Of a DNA stretch of 64,000 nt, positions 38,239 to 46,728 are shown piece by piece. A program made the translations under genes and the position numbers. The stretch spans positions 1-64,000 of the forward strand of contig CAJYLQ010000005.1 of the NCBI GenBank assembly GCA_913775975.1. Reading direction: 5' to 3'. Each line of letters starts with the position of its first letter. The stretch's first letter is position 1. The notes below the pieces were generated by a model, which searched no databases, had not been told where the DNA came from, and worked only from the letters and a program-made list of their open reading frames with translations. The stretch is from an uncultured Sphingomonas sp. (GTDB lineage: Bacteria; Pseudomonadota; Alphaproteobacteria; Sphingomonadales; Sphingomonadaceae).

Positions 38239-39450
38239 CTAGAGAACGACCTCTACCGCCGGTGGATGGCCGAGGAACGCGGCCGGGCTGGCCGTCGCGC
38301 CATAGGCGCCGGCGAGGAAGATCGCGATCAGATCGCCCACCTGCGCGCGCGGCAGCGCCACGCGGTCGCCCAGCCGGTCGAGCGGGGTACAGAGCGGGCC
38401 GACGACGCTGACCGTCTCCTCCGGCTCCGCGCCCATCCGGTGCGCGAGCGCCAGCGGATAGTTTCGGCGGACGACGGTGCCGAAATTGCCGGACGCCGCC
38501 AGCTGGTGGTTGAGCCCGCCGTCGAGGATCAGGAACACCTCGCCCCCGCTTTCCTTGCGATCGACGATGCGCGCGAGATAGACGCCCGCCTCCGCCACCA
38601 GCCAGCGGCCCAGCTCGATCGCGAAGCGGCTGTCGGCGAGGATCGCGGGCCGGGCGGCTAGCGCATCGGCGAGGCGCGCGCCCACCGCCTCCACGTCCAG
38701 CGCCACGTCGCCCGCGAAATAGGGGATGCCGAACCCGCCGCCCAGATTGACCAGCGGCGGCGCGTGGCCCGCCTGCTCCGCCAGCCGCGCGGCGAGGGCG
38801 ATGGTGGCGGCCTGCGTATCGGCGATCGCGTCCGCCCCTAGCGCCTGGCTGCCGGCATAGATGTGGAAGCCGCGCCAGTCCGCGCCCGCCGCGACCAGCT
38901 GGCGGACGAGCGCGGGCACGCGGACGGCGTCGATGCCGAAGGGTGACGGGCGGCCGCCCATCTTCATGCCCGATCCGCGCAGCTCCACGTCGGGGTTGAC
39001 GCGGATGGCGAGGCGGGGGCGGATACCGGCGGCCTCCGCCAGCGCCAGCGCGCGCGCCGCCTCCCCTTCCGATTCGAGGTTCAGCGTCACGCCCGCGCGG
39101 ATCGCGGCGGCGAGTTCGGCATCGCGCTTGCCGGGACCGGCGAAGCTGATCGCCGCGCCCGGCTTTACCGCAAGGGCACGGTCCATCTCTCCGGCGGAGG
39201 CGACGTCGAGGCCGTCGACCAGCGGCGCGATGCGGGCGAGCAGCGCGGGGTGCGGGTTCGCCTTGATCGCATAATGCAGGTCGATCGCGGGCATCGCCGC
39301 GCGGAACCGGGCGATGCGCGCCGCGACGATCGCGGGATCGTAGACGAAGGCGGGCGTCGTCTCCGTCCAGTCCGACGCGGGGCGGCCGGCGAGGGTCAGC
39401 ATCCCGCGCTGGCTCGCATATTCGGGGGGGATCGGGCCGATCGGCTTCAT
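38239..39450 (-). CDS. PLP-dependent decarboxylase, exosortase-A-associated
   Basis: A 403-residue member of the ornithine/diaminopimelate decarboxylase fold, matching the type encoded beside exosortase A systems. The PLP lysine is K63 (HYAIKANPHPA), with VNLGGGFGIPYF, ELGRWLVAEAG and the active-site cysteine in VVGPLCTPLDRLG. Substrate unknown. The start overlaps the ligase stop (ATGA), so the two enzymes are coupled. They are expected to act on a carrier-bound substrate related to exopolysaccharide or PEP-CTERM protein export. Confidence 0.85.
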   Translation of the reverse strand: MKPIGPIPPEYASQRGMLTLAGRPASDWTETTPAFVYDPAIVAARIARFRAAMPAIDLHYAIKANPHPALLARIAPLVDGLDVASAGEMDRALAVKPGAAISFAGPGKRDAELAAAIRAGVTLNLESEGEAARALALAEAAGIRPRLAIRVNPDVELRGSGMKMGGRPSPFGIDAVRVPALVRQLVAAGADWRGFHIYAGSQALGADAIADTQAATIALAARLAEQAGHAPPLVNLGGGFGIPYFAGDVALDVEAVGARLADALAARPAILADSRFAIELGRWLVAEAGVYLARIVDRKESGGEVFLILDGGLNHQLAASGNFGTVVRRNYPLALAHRMGAEPEETVSVVGPLCTPLDRLGDRVALPRAQVGDLIAIFLAGAYGATASPAAFLGHPPAVEVVL

Positions 39451-40949
39451 GACGTCACATCTTGGCGGATCGCGGCGCGGTCCAGCTTGCCGTTGGCGTT
39501 GCGGGGAAGGTCGGCGTGCCAGACATAGCGGGCGGGCTGCATGAAGGAGGGCAGCTCCGCCTTCAGCCGCGCCGCGAGCGCGGGCTCGGCGGCGGGATCG
39601 CCCGCGACGACCAGCACGATCGCCTGCCCGAGACGCGGGTCGGGCACGCCGACCGCGACGGCCTCTCGCGCTTCCGGCCCGGCGGTCGCGACCTCCTCCA
39701 CCTCCTGCGGGCTGATGCGGTGGCCGGCGGACTTTATCATCTCGTCGTCGCGGCCGACGAAGCGGAGCAGCCCCTCGGCATCGGCGACGACGGTATCGCC
39801 GGACCAGACCGCCATGCCGCCCATCCGGGCGAAGGCGGGCGCGGGGCGGAAGCGGGCGGCCGTGCGCTCCGCGTCCCGCCAATACCCTTGCGCGACGAGC
39901 GGGCCGGCATGGACCAGCTCCCCCGGCTCGCCCGCCGCCGCCGCGGTGCCATCGGGTCGGACGACGAGGATCTCGGCGAAGGGGATCGCGCGGCCGATCG
40001 ATTCGGGATGTGCATCGACCAGCGCCGGGTCGAGATAGGTGGAACGGAACGCCTCGGTCAGCCCATACATCGGATAGAGGTCCGCCCCCGGGAAGCGATC
40101 GCGCAGCGACCGGACCAGCCGCACGGTCAGCGCGCCGCCCGAATTGGTGAGCCGCCTTAGGCGCGCGGCGGTATCGGCGGGCCAGTCCGCCTCCAGCAGC
40201 TGGATCCAGAGCGGGGGGACGCCCGCCAGCGTGGTAATCGCGTGACGCTCCACCGTCTTCACCACGTCGCGCGGCGTCAGATAGTCGAGCGGCACCGCCG
40301 CCGCGCCCGCCGCCCAGGCGGAGAGCAGCTGGTTCTGGCCATAGTCGAAGCCGAGCGGCAGCACCGCCAGCACGCGGTCGGCCGGATCGAGCCGCAGATA
40401 GTGCGCGACCGCGATCGCGCCGAGCCACAGATTGGCGTGGCTGAGCATCACCCCCTTCGCCCGGCCGGTCGAGCCCGAGGTATAGAGGATCGCCGCCAGC
40501 TCCGCCGGATCGCGGGTGGAGGGGGGCAGGCCCGGCCCGGCGAGCGGCACCGCGCCCTCCACCACGCGGCGGCAGCCCCCGGGCAGGTCGCCGGGGGCGA
40601 GCGTGGCGGCGCGCGCGTCCTGCGTCACCAGCAGGCGCGCGCCGCTATCGGCCAGGATATGCGCGACCTGCGCATGGCGGAGCGCCGGGTTGACGGGGAC
40701 GTGGATCAGCCCCGCCCGCGCGGCGGCGAGCGGCAGGATGCAGGCGGCGCGCGTCTTGGGCAGCCAGGTCGCGACCCGGTCGCCGGGGTGGAGCCCCTGC
40801 CCCGCCAGCCATGCCGCCGCCGCGCCCACCGCCGCTTCCAGCGCGGCATAGTCCAGCGCGCCGGCGCGATCGATCAATGCCGGTGCGGCGGGATCGCCAC
40901 GCAGGGGCAGGCGATCGATCGTCTGCGGCGCAGGGTCGAGCGGGATCAT
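39447..40949 (-). CDS. Acyl-CoA ligase (AMP-forming), exosortase-A-associated
   Basis: A 500-residue ANL-superfamily enzyme: phosphate loop ILYTSGSTGRAKGVMLSH around 160-175, the adenine motif YPMYGLTEAFRSTYL, GDTVVADAEGLLRFVGRDDE, and the C-terminal catalytic lysine in RNANGKLDRAAIRQD. It would activate an acid as acyl-AMP and load it onto CoA or the adjacent carrier protein. Divergent from the ACP gene, only 75 bases away. The gene order matches the ligase/decarboxylase pair found with exosortase A; substrate unknown. Confidence 0.87.
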   Translation of the reverse strand: MIPLDPAPQTIDRLPLRGDPAAPALIDRAGALDYAALEAAVGAAAAWLAGQGLHPGDRVATWLPKTRAACILPLAAARAGLIHVPVNPALRHAQVAHILADSGARLLVTQDARAATLAPGDLPGGCRRVVEGAVPLAGPGLPPSTRDPAELAAILYTSGSTGRAKGVMLSHANLWLGAIAVAHYLRLDPADRVLAVLPLGFDYGQNQLLSAWAAGAAAVPLDYLTPRDVVKTVERHAITTLAGVPPLWIQLLEADWPADTAARLRRLTNSGGALTVRLVRSLRDRFPGADLYPMYGLTEAFRSTYLDPALVDAHPESIGRAIPFAEILVVRPDGTAAAAGEPGELVHAGPLVAQGYWRDAERTAARFRPAPAFARMGGMAVWSGDTVVADAEGLLRFVGRDDEMIKSAGHRISPQEVEEVATAGPEAREAVAVGVPDPRLGQAIVLVVAGDPAAEPALAARLKAELPSFMQPARYVWHADLPRNANGKLDRAAIRQDVTS

Positions 40950-41024
40950 ATCCGTGCCATAGCAGGGACGTTGCCGTTTTCACCCCCGCACGATAACGCG
41001 GGCGCCAACAGGACGGGCCCCGAT

Positions 41025-41318
41025 ATGACAGGTGAGGACATCAGCGTGAATCCTGAGGCCGACGGCGCGATCGCCGATGAGGTGCGCCAGGTGCTGGCCG
41101 AGGTGCTGGGCCTGGACCCTGCCCGCGCCGCCGCCTTCGACGCGGATACGCCGCTGTTCGGGGCCTTGCCCGAACTCGATTCGATGGCGGTGGCGGGCGT
41201 GTTGACCGGGCTGGAGGATCGGCTGGGCATCGTCATCGAGGATGACGAGGTGGACGGCGACATGCTGGAGACGTTCGGCGCGCTCGTCGCCTTCGTCACG
41301 GGCAAGCTGGCGGACTGA
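41025..41318 (+). CDS. Acyl carrier protein, exosortase-A-associated type
   Basis: A 97-residue (or 90 if GTG at 41046) four-helix carrier protein: EVRQVLAEVLGLDPARAAAF, then LFGALPELDSMAVAGVLTGL with the phosphopantetheine serine S53 in DSM, and VIEDDEVDGDMLETFGALV. It is not the fatty-acid ACP (which reads DSLDTVEL). It sits opposite the ligase and decarboxylase and is their likely substrate carrier. Confidence 0.87.
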   Translation: MTGEDISVNPEADGAIADEVRQVLAEVLGLDPARAAAFDADTPLFGALPELDSMAVAGVLTGLEDRLGIVIEDDEVDGDMLETFGALVAFVTGKLAD

Positions 41319-41370
41319 TCTGCCGGCCCGCCGCGCCGGGATAGTCCGGCATGGCGGGCGAGCGCGGCGG

Positions 41371-42339
41371 TTATTCCGCCGCCTGCGCCATATGCTCGAA
41401 CTCCGCCGCCGCGAGGAAGCGTTCCGCATCCAGCGCGGCCATGCAGCCGGTGCCCGCCGCCGTCACCGCCTGCCGATAGACCTTGTCCGCCACGTCGCCG
41501 CAGGCGAACACGCCGGGCACGGAGGTGCGGGTCGATCCCGTCTCCACGGCGATATAGCCGTCGTCGTCGAGCGCCAGATGGCCGCGGAACAGCTCCGTGG
41601 CGGGATGGTGGCCGATCGCGACGAAACCGCCCTCCACGTCCAGCCGGCTGTGTTCGCCTGTCACGGTATCCTCCAGCTCCAGCGCGACGAGGCCGGCATT
41701 GCCGCCACCGTCGACGAAGGTGCGAACCTCCTTGTTCCACAGCACCTTGATGCCGGGATGCGCATGCAGACGCTCCTGCAGGATGCGTTCGGCGCGCAAG
41801 CTGTCGCGGCGGTGGATCAGCGTGACGTCGGGCGAATGGTTGGTGAGGTACAGCGCCTCCTCCACGGCGGTGTTGCCGCCGCCGATCACCGCCACCTTCT
41901 TGCCGCGATAGAAGAAGCCGTCGCAGGTCGCGCAGGCGGACACGCCCTTGCCCTTCATCGCCTCCTCGCTTTCGAGGCCCAGCCACTTGGCCTGCGCGCC
42001 CGTGGCGATGACCAGCACCTCGCCCTCGTACACGTCGCCGCTGTCGCCGGTCAGGCGGAAGGGCCGATGCGTCAGGTCGACCGACACGATCGTGTCCCAC
42101 ATCAGCGTGGTGCCGACATGCTCCGCCTGCTTCTGCATCTGCTCCATCAGCCAGGGGCCCTGGATGACGTCGGCGAAGCCGGGGTAATTCTCCACATCGG
42201 TCGTCGTCGTCAGCTGGCCGCCCGGCTGGATGCCCTGCACCACGATCGGCTTCATCCCCGCGCGCGCGCCATAGATGGCCGCCGACAGGCCGGCGGGCCC
42301 CGAGCCGAGGATGAGCATGCGCGTGGAATGGGTGGTCAT
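41371..42339 (-). CDS. trxB: Thioredoxin-disulfide reductase
   Basis: A flavoenzyme that reduces thioredoxin with NADPH. The 322-residue protein has the FAD motif LGSGPAGLSAAIYGARAG, the redox pair C136-ATC-C139 (SACATCDGFF), the NADPH motif IGGGNTAVEEALYL and VFACGDVADKVYRQAVTAAG. A monocistronic gene divergent from the molybdoenzyme operon. Thioredoxin itself (trxA) is encoded at 55112. Confidence 0.97.
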   Translation of the reverse strand: MTTHSTRMLILGSGPAGLSAAIYGARAGMKPIVVQGIQPGGQLTTTTDVENYPGFADVIQGPWLMEQMQKQAEHVGTTLMWDTIVSVDLTHRPFRLTGDSGDVYEGEVLVIATGAQAKWLGLESEEAMKGKGVSACATCDGFFYRGKKVAVIGGGNTAVEEALYLTNHSPDVTLIHRRDSLRAERILQERLHAHPGIKVLWNKEVRTFVDGGGNAGLVALELEDTVTGEHSRLDVEGGFVAIGHHPATELFRGHLALDDDGYIAVETGSTRTSVPGVFACGDVADKVYRQAVTAAGTGCMAALDAERFLAAAEFEHMAQAAE

Positions 42340-42462
42340 GACGGGATTCCTGATAGAGCTTTCCGCCCATCTAGGCGCTTCGAGCGCGGAAATGAACCTT
42401 TTGACACAGGATCGGCGGGCACCGGACGCGCGCCGCTTCGTTGATCCCCGGAGTGGAGGATT

Positions 42463-44760
42463 ATGATGCGCGACAAGGACAGCGGCGAAGAGATCATCAT
42501 CAAGCCCTATACGGGTCCCGCCGGCGGCTGGGGATCGATGAAGGGCATGGTGCAGGTGGTGCCGGGCGAGCATCCCGGCCCCGACATGCTCGACGCGCTG
42601 CGCCGGCAGAACAAGCCGGAGGGCTTCATGTGCGTGTCGTGCGCATGGGGGAAGCCGGCCAAGCCGCATGCCGCCGAATTCTGCGAGAACGGGGCGAAGG
42701 CGACCGCTTGGGAACTGTCCAGCGCGCGCGTCACGCCCGACTTCTTCCAGCGCTATACCGTGTCCGAGCTGGAGGCGTGGCCCGACCATGATCTGGAACA
42801 GGCCGGACGGCTGACGCATCCGATGCGTTACGACGCGGCGACCGACAAATATGTCGCCGCCAGCTGGGACGAGGCGTTCGCGGCGATCGGCACGACGCTG
42901 AAGGCGACCGACCCGACCAAGGTCGTACTGTACGCGTCGGGCCGGGCCAGCCTGGAAACGTCGTTCATGTATGCGCTGTTCGCGCGGATGTGGGGGCAGC
43001 AGAACCTGCCCGATTCGTCGAACATGTGCCACGAGACGACGTCGGTCGGGCTGAAGAACGCGATCGGATCGCCGGTCGCGACGATCCAGCTGGACGATTA
43101 CGAGAAGTGCGACGCGATCTTCTGCTTCGGCCAGAATGTCGGCGTGAACAGCCCGCGGATGCTGCACACGCTGAAGGACGCGCGCGACCGGGGCGTCGAG
43201 ATCGTGACCTTCAACCCCTTGCGCGAGCGCGGGTGGGAGGCGTTCGCCGATCCGCAGAACCCGCTGCAGATGGCCAAGGTGCAGAAGCCGACGATCATCT
43301 CCACCCAATATCACCAGCTGAAGGCGGGCGGCGACATCGCGGCGGTGCTGGGCATCTGCAAGCTGGTCGTCGAGGCGGATGACCGCGCGGTCGCGAGCGG
43401 GGCGGAGCGGATCGTCGACCGGCACTTCGTCGAGCAGCACACCGTCCGCTACGAGGAGTTCGCCGAATTCTGCCGCAAGGCGGCGTGGGACGATATCGTG
43501 CGGGAAAGCGGCCTGACACGCGATTCGATTGAGGCGGCGGCGCGCGTCTATATCAAGGCGAAGGCGGTGATCGTCGTGTACGGCATGGGCATCACCCAGC
43601 ACCGCTACGGGATGGACAGCCTGTACATGCTGGTCAACATGCTGCTGCTGCGCGGCAATATCGGGCGTGACGGCGCCGGGCCGGGCCCGGTGCGCGGCCA
43701 TTCCAACGTGCAGGGCCAGCGCACCGTCGGCATCACCGAGAAGACCGAACTCGCGCCCGTCGAGCGGCTGAAGACCCTGTTCCAGTTCGACCCACCCACC
43801 GAACAGGGCTGGGACACGGTCGAGGCGTGCCGGCAGATCATCGCCGGCACCTGCCAGGGATTCGTCCAGCTGGGCGGCAACTTCCTGCGCGCGACGCCGG
43901 AACATGCGGCGATGAAGGCGGCGTGGGCGAAGCTGCCGATCACCGTCCACATCGCGACGAAGCTGAACAAGAGCCACCTCGTCCCCGGCAAGGAAAGCTG
44001 GATCCTCCCCTGCCTCGGCCGGTCGGAGCGGGACATGCAGGCGACGGGCGCGCAGGCGGTGTCGATGGAGGATTCGTTCAGCCACATCTACGGCTCGGTG
44101 GGCAAGGCGAAGCCGGCATCCGACACGCTGCTGTCCGAGCCCGCGATCGTCGCCGGGATCGCCAAGGCGGTGCTGCCGGACAACCCCAACGTGCCATGGG
44201 ACGCATGGGTCGGAGACTATGCCCTCGTCCGCAAGGCGATCGAGGACTGCTATCCCGACAAGTTCGCCAATTTCAACGAGCGACTGTTCGAACCGGGTGG
44301 CTTCTGGAAGGGCAACCCCGCGTCGCATCGAAAATGGGAGACGGAGAGCGGCAAGGCGGAGTTCAACGTGCCGCGTGCGCTGAACGCGGCCGGCTTCGCG
44401 GACAAGGCGGATCGCTTCCGCCTCATCACGCTGCGATCCAACGACCAGTTCAACACGACCATCTACGGCTATGACGACCGATTCCGAGGGATTCGCGGGA
44501 CGCGGATGGTCGCGATGATGAACCGGGAGGATATCGCGCGGCTGGGCCTGACCGCCGGGCAGAAGATCACGCTGGAAAGCGACGCCGACGATCAGGTCGA
44601 CCGCGCGGTGGAAGGGCTGATGGTGGTCGAATACAATATCCCGGCGGGCTGTATCGGCGGCTATTATCCCGAGCTCAACTACCTGATCCCGCTGGAGCAT
44701 CACGCACTGGAAAGCCATGTGCCGGCGGGCAAGTCGGTGCCGGTCAGGATCAGGTCATGA
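42463..44760 (+). CDS. FdhF/YdeP-family molybdopterin oxidoreductase
   Basis: A 765-residue molybdopterin-guanine-dinucleotide enzyme of the YdeP family (formate-dehydrogenase-like). The N-terminus has a cysteine group C57, C60 and C74 (FMCVSCAWGKP, EFCENG). The Mo domain contains LPDSSNMCHETTSVGLK with a candidate Mo ligand, FCFGQNVGVNSPRMLHTL, and GMGITQHRYGMDSLYMLVNM. The C-terminal barrel ends PVRIRS. There is no twin-arginine signal, so it is cytoplasmic. GGAGG precedes two tandem ATGs (42463, 42466). mobA overlaps its stop, and fdhD follows. YdeP aids acid resistance in E. coli; formate oxidation here is not established. Confidence 0.88.
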   Translation: MMRDKDSGEEIIIKPYTGPAGGWGSMKGMVQVVPGEHPGPDMLDALRRQNKPEGFMCVSCAWGKPAKPHAAEFCENGAKATAWELSSARVTPDFFQRYTVSELEAWPDHDLEQAGRLTHPMRYDAATDKYVAASWDEAFAAIGTTLKATDPTKVVLYASGRASLETSFMYALFARMWGQQNLPDSSNMCHETTSVGLKNAIGSPVATIQLDDYEKCDAIFCFGQNVGVNSPRMLHTLKDARDRGVEIVTFNPLRERGWEAFADPQNPLQMAKVQKPTIISTQYHQLKAGGDIAAVLGICKLVVEADDRAVASGAERIVDRHFVEQHTVRYEEFAEFCRKAAWDDIVRESGLTRDSIEAAARVYIKAKAVIVVYGMGITQHRYGMDSLYMLVNMLLLRGNIGRDGAGPGPVRGHSNVQGQRTVGITEKTELAPVERLKTLFQFDPPTEQGWDTVEACRQIIAGTCQGFVQLGGNFLRATPEHAAMKAAWAKLPITVHIATKLNKSHLVPGKESWILPCLGRSERDMQATGAQAVSMEDSFSHIYGSVGKAKPASDTLLSEPAIVAGIAKAVLPDNPNVPWDAWVGDYALVRKAIEDCYPDKFANFNERLFEPGGFWKGNPASHRKWETESGKAEFNVPRALNAAGFADKADRFRLITLRSNDQFNTTIYGYDDRFRGIRGTRMVAMMNREDIARLGLTAGQKITLESDADDQVDRAVEGLMVVEYNIPAGCIGGYYPELNYLIPLEHHALESHVPAGKSVPVRIRS

Positions 44761-45290
44761 CAGGCATCATGGGTGCCGTGCTGTCGGGCGGCCGGTCCAG
44801 CCGCTTCGGGTCGGACAAGGCGGCGGCGCGGCTGGGGGGGTGGACGCTGTGCGAACTGGCGGCGGACGCGCTGCAGCCGCATGTCGACGAGGTGGTGACG
44901 CTCGGCGGGCCGCACGGCATCCCCGACCTGCCCCGCCCGGGGCTGGGGCCGCTGGGCGGGCTGGCGGCGGCGCTGGATCATGCGGCCAGCCACGGCTATC
45001 GCTGCGTGATGACGATCGGCTGCGACATGCCCGTCCTGCCCGATCGGCTGGTCGAGGCGCTGATGCGGCGCACGCCGTCCTTCTGCAACGATGCGCCGAT
45101 CCTGGGCGTGTGGCCCGCCGCGCTGGGCGCGCATCTGCTGTCCTATCTGGAAACCGCGCCGGAACGGTCGGTGCGTGGCTGGGCGCGCGCGATCGGGGCG
45201 CTGCCGGTCGCCTCCAAAGAGCCGGTGCCCAACGTCAACACGCCCGACGACCTCGCCCGGCTGGCCGACCGGCTGCTCGTCGAACCGTGA
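44757..45290 (+). CDS. mobA: Molybdenum cofactor guanylyltransferase MobA
   Basis: Attaches GMP to molybdopterin to make the MGD cofactor required by the upstream enzyme. The 177-residue product starts MTGIMGAVLSGGRSSRFGSDK, the nucleotidyltransferase motif, with LGPLGGLAAALDHA and CDMPVLPDRLVEAL further on, and ends NVNTPDDLARL. The ATG overlaps the oxidoreductase stop, and the fdhD GTG overlaps the mobA stop (GTGA). Confidence 0.93.
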   Translation: MTGIMGAVLSGGRSSRFGSDKAAARLGGWTLCELAADALQPHVDEVVTLGGPHGIPDLPRPGLGPLGGLAAALDHAASHGYRCVMTIGCDMPVLPDRLVEALMRRTPSFCNDAPILGVWPAALGAHLLSYLETAPERSVRGWARAIGALPVASKEPVPNVNTPDDLARLADRLLVEP

Positions 45291-46126
45291 CCGTCCGGCC
45301 GGAGCGGACGATCGTCCTGCGGCCGGACGGCAGCGCGCCGGGCGCGCGCGATGTCGCGGTCGAGGCGCCGGTGGCGATCGAGGTGGACGGCATCGGCTAT
45401 GCGGTGATGATGATGACGCCGGCGGAGCTGGACCGCTTCGCCATCGGCTTCATGCTGACCGAGCGGCTTGCCGACCGGGCGGCGGACGTGATCGACGTCG
45501 ACGTCTTCGGGGCGGAGGCGGGATGGATCGTCCGCATCGCGTTGGCGGATCATTGCCGCGACCGGATCCACGACCGGGTCCGCCACCGGACCAGCGACAC
45601 GGGCTGCGGCCTGTGCGGGATCGCCAGCCTTGAGCAGCTGCGCCGGCCCGTCCCGGTGCGGGCACGGCGGCCGGAAATCGACGCGGCGGCGCTGTTCGCG
45701 GCCTTCGCCCTGCTGCGCGATCACCAGCCGCTCAATCGCACGACGGGCGCCGTCCACGCCGCCGCCGCCAGTGACGCATCGGGCGCGATCGGGATCGCGT
45801 GCGAGGATGTCGGCCGGCACAATGCGCTCGACAAGCTGGCCGGCGCGCTGGCAGCCGCCGGAGGGCCGCCGCCGGCCGCCGTGCTGGTCACGTCGCGGAT
45901 CAGCTTCGAGATGGTCGACAAGGCGCTGGTGATCGGTACGCCGGTGCTGGCGGGCGTTTCCGCCCCGACGAGCATGGCGATCGACCATGCCCGCGAACAC
46001 GGCCTGACGCTGATCGCATTGGCGCGCGCCGATGCGATGCTGGTGCTGCACGATCCGTGGAAGACCTTCGGGTCCGTTGATTTGGTAGCGGAGGAGGGAC
46101 TTGAACCCCCGACCCCAGGATTATGA
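45287..46126 (+). CDS. fdhD: FdhD sulfurtransferase for formate dehydrogenase maturation
   Basis: FdhD passes sulfur from a cysteine desulfurase to the Mo of FdhF-type enzymes. The protein has the conserved cysteine pair C107/C110 (TGCGLCGIASLE) and typical C-terminal blocks GIACEDVGRHNALDKL and SRISFEMVDKALVIG. Translation starts at a GTG overlapping the mobA stop. The last residues (LVAEEGLEPPTPGL) are the antisense of the tRNA-Met gene, so the frame runs into that gene and its stop lies inside it. The natural end should be near DPWKTFG, but no earlier stop exists. Confidence 0.9.
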   Translation: MTVRPERTIVLRPDGSAPGARDVAVEAPVAIEVDGIGYAVMMMTPAELDRFAIGFMLTERLADRAADVIDVDVFGAEAGWIVRIALADHCRDRIHDRVRHRTSDTGCGLCGIASLEQLRRPVPVRARRPEIDAAALFAAFALLRDHQPLNRTTGAVHAAAASDASGAIGIACEDVGRHNALDKLAGALAAAGGPPPAAVLVTSRISFEMVDKALVIGTPVLAGVSAPTSMAIDHAREHGLTLIALARADAMLVLHDPWKTFGSVDLVAEEGLEPPTPGL

Positions 46127-46159
46127 TTCCCGTGCTCTAACCAGCTGAGCTACTCCGCC
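46083..46159 (-). tRNA. tRNA-Met (CAT), elongator type
   Basis: A 77-base cloverleaf with encoded CCA. On the minus strand: acceptor GGCGGAG/CTCCGCT, D arm GCTCAGCTGGTTAGAGC, anticodon stem CGGGA/TCCTG with loop ATCATAA (anticodon CAT), T arm GGGGG-TTCAAGT-CCCTC, discriminator A and CCA. The D-arm sequence matches elongator tRNA-Met rather than the lysidine-modified tRNA-Ile2. Its 3' end overlaps the C-terminal codons of fdhD on the opposite strand. Confidence 0.95.
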
Positions 46160-46215
46160 AAAGGCGCAACGGAAACCCGAAGGAGCGGCGCCTATAGGCA
46201 GAGGCCGGATGCCGG

Positions 46216-46728
46216 TCAAGCGAACAAATGCCGCGAAATCGGCTCCCACGGGCCGCCGCGATACCACCAGGCCGCCAGCCCCGCGATTTCGACGCCGCGC
46301 GGGCGGAAATCGCGCGAAAGTTCGCCGATCAGCAGCTTCGCGACCGATGGCTGCACCTTGTTCTGGATCGTGACGTGCGGGCGCCAGCCGCCCGCGTCCT
46401 GCGGCGTGAGGAGCCCCGCGAACGCCTCCGCCAGACCGGCCCGGATCGCGACGAGGCCGGGCGATTCGATGCGATAGGCGACGCCCCGGCCCAGCGACAT
46501 CAGGCCGCCGATCCGCGCATCGGGGGCACGGGCGCCACGCGTCTCCTCGGTCAGGCGATGCTTCAGCTCGTCGACGGCGGACGGCGGCAGATGGTGGAAC
46601 AGCGTACAGTGCGCCGCCAGCACGTTGCGCTCGGGCGGGAAATGCGCGGCGCGCTGCGCGTCGAACCAGCCCTGGTCCTGCCGGCCGAACAGCGCGGTGA
46701 CGATGATCGGGGCCGGGAGCCCGCTCAA
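46216..46728 (-). CDS. 2'-5' RNA ligase/phosphodiesterase-fold protein (2H family)
   Basis: A 170-residue member of the 2H phosphoesterase superfamily. Two signature motifs are present: H40-C-T42 ([10 protein letters not shown]) and HVTIQ near residue 127. Relatives hydrolyse cyclic phosphates or ligate 2'-5' RNA ends. Translation begins at a TTG that overlaps the kup stop, so it is coupled to the potassium transporter gene. Its substrate is unknown. Confidence 0.82.
   Translation of the reverse strand: MSGLPAPIIVTALFGRQDQGWFDAQRAAHFPPERNVLAAHCTLFHHLPPSAVDELKHRLTEETRGARAPDARIGGLMSLGRGVAYRIESPGLVAIRAGLAEAFAGLLTPQDAGGWRPHVTIQNKVQPSVAKLLIGELSRDFRPRGVEIAGLAAWWYRGGPWEPISRHLFA

Noticed and set aside
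41371..44718. A 1115-codon open frame on the minus strand running from trxB across the molybdoenzyme gene
   Set aside because: Only the trxB part has real protein features; the rest is the antisense of a clearly functional gene and is Arg/His/Asp-rich, as expected for shadows in GC-rich DNA.
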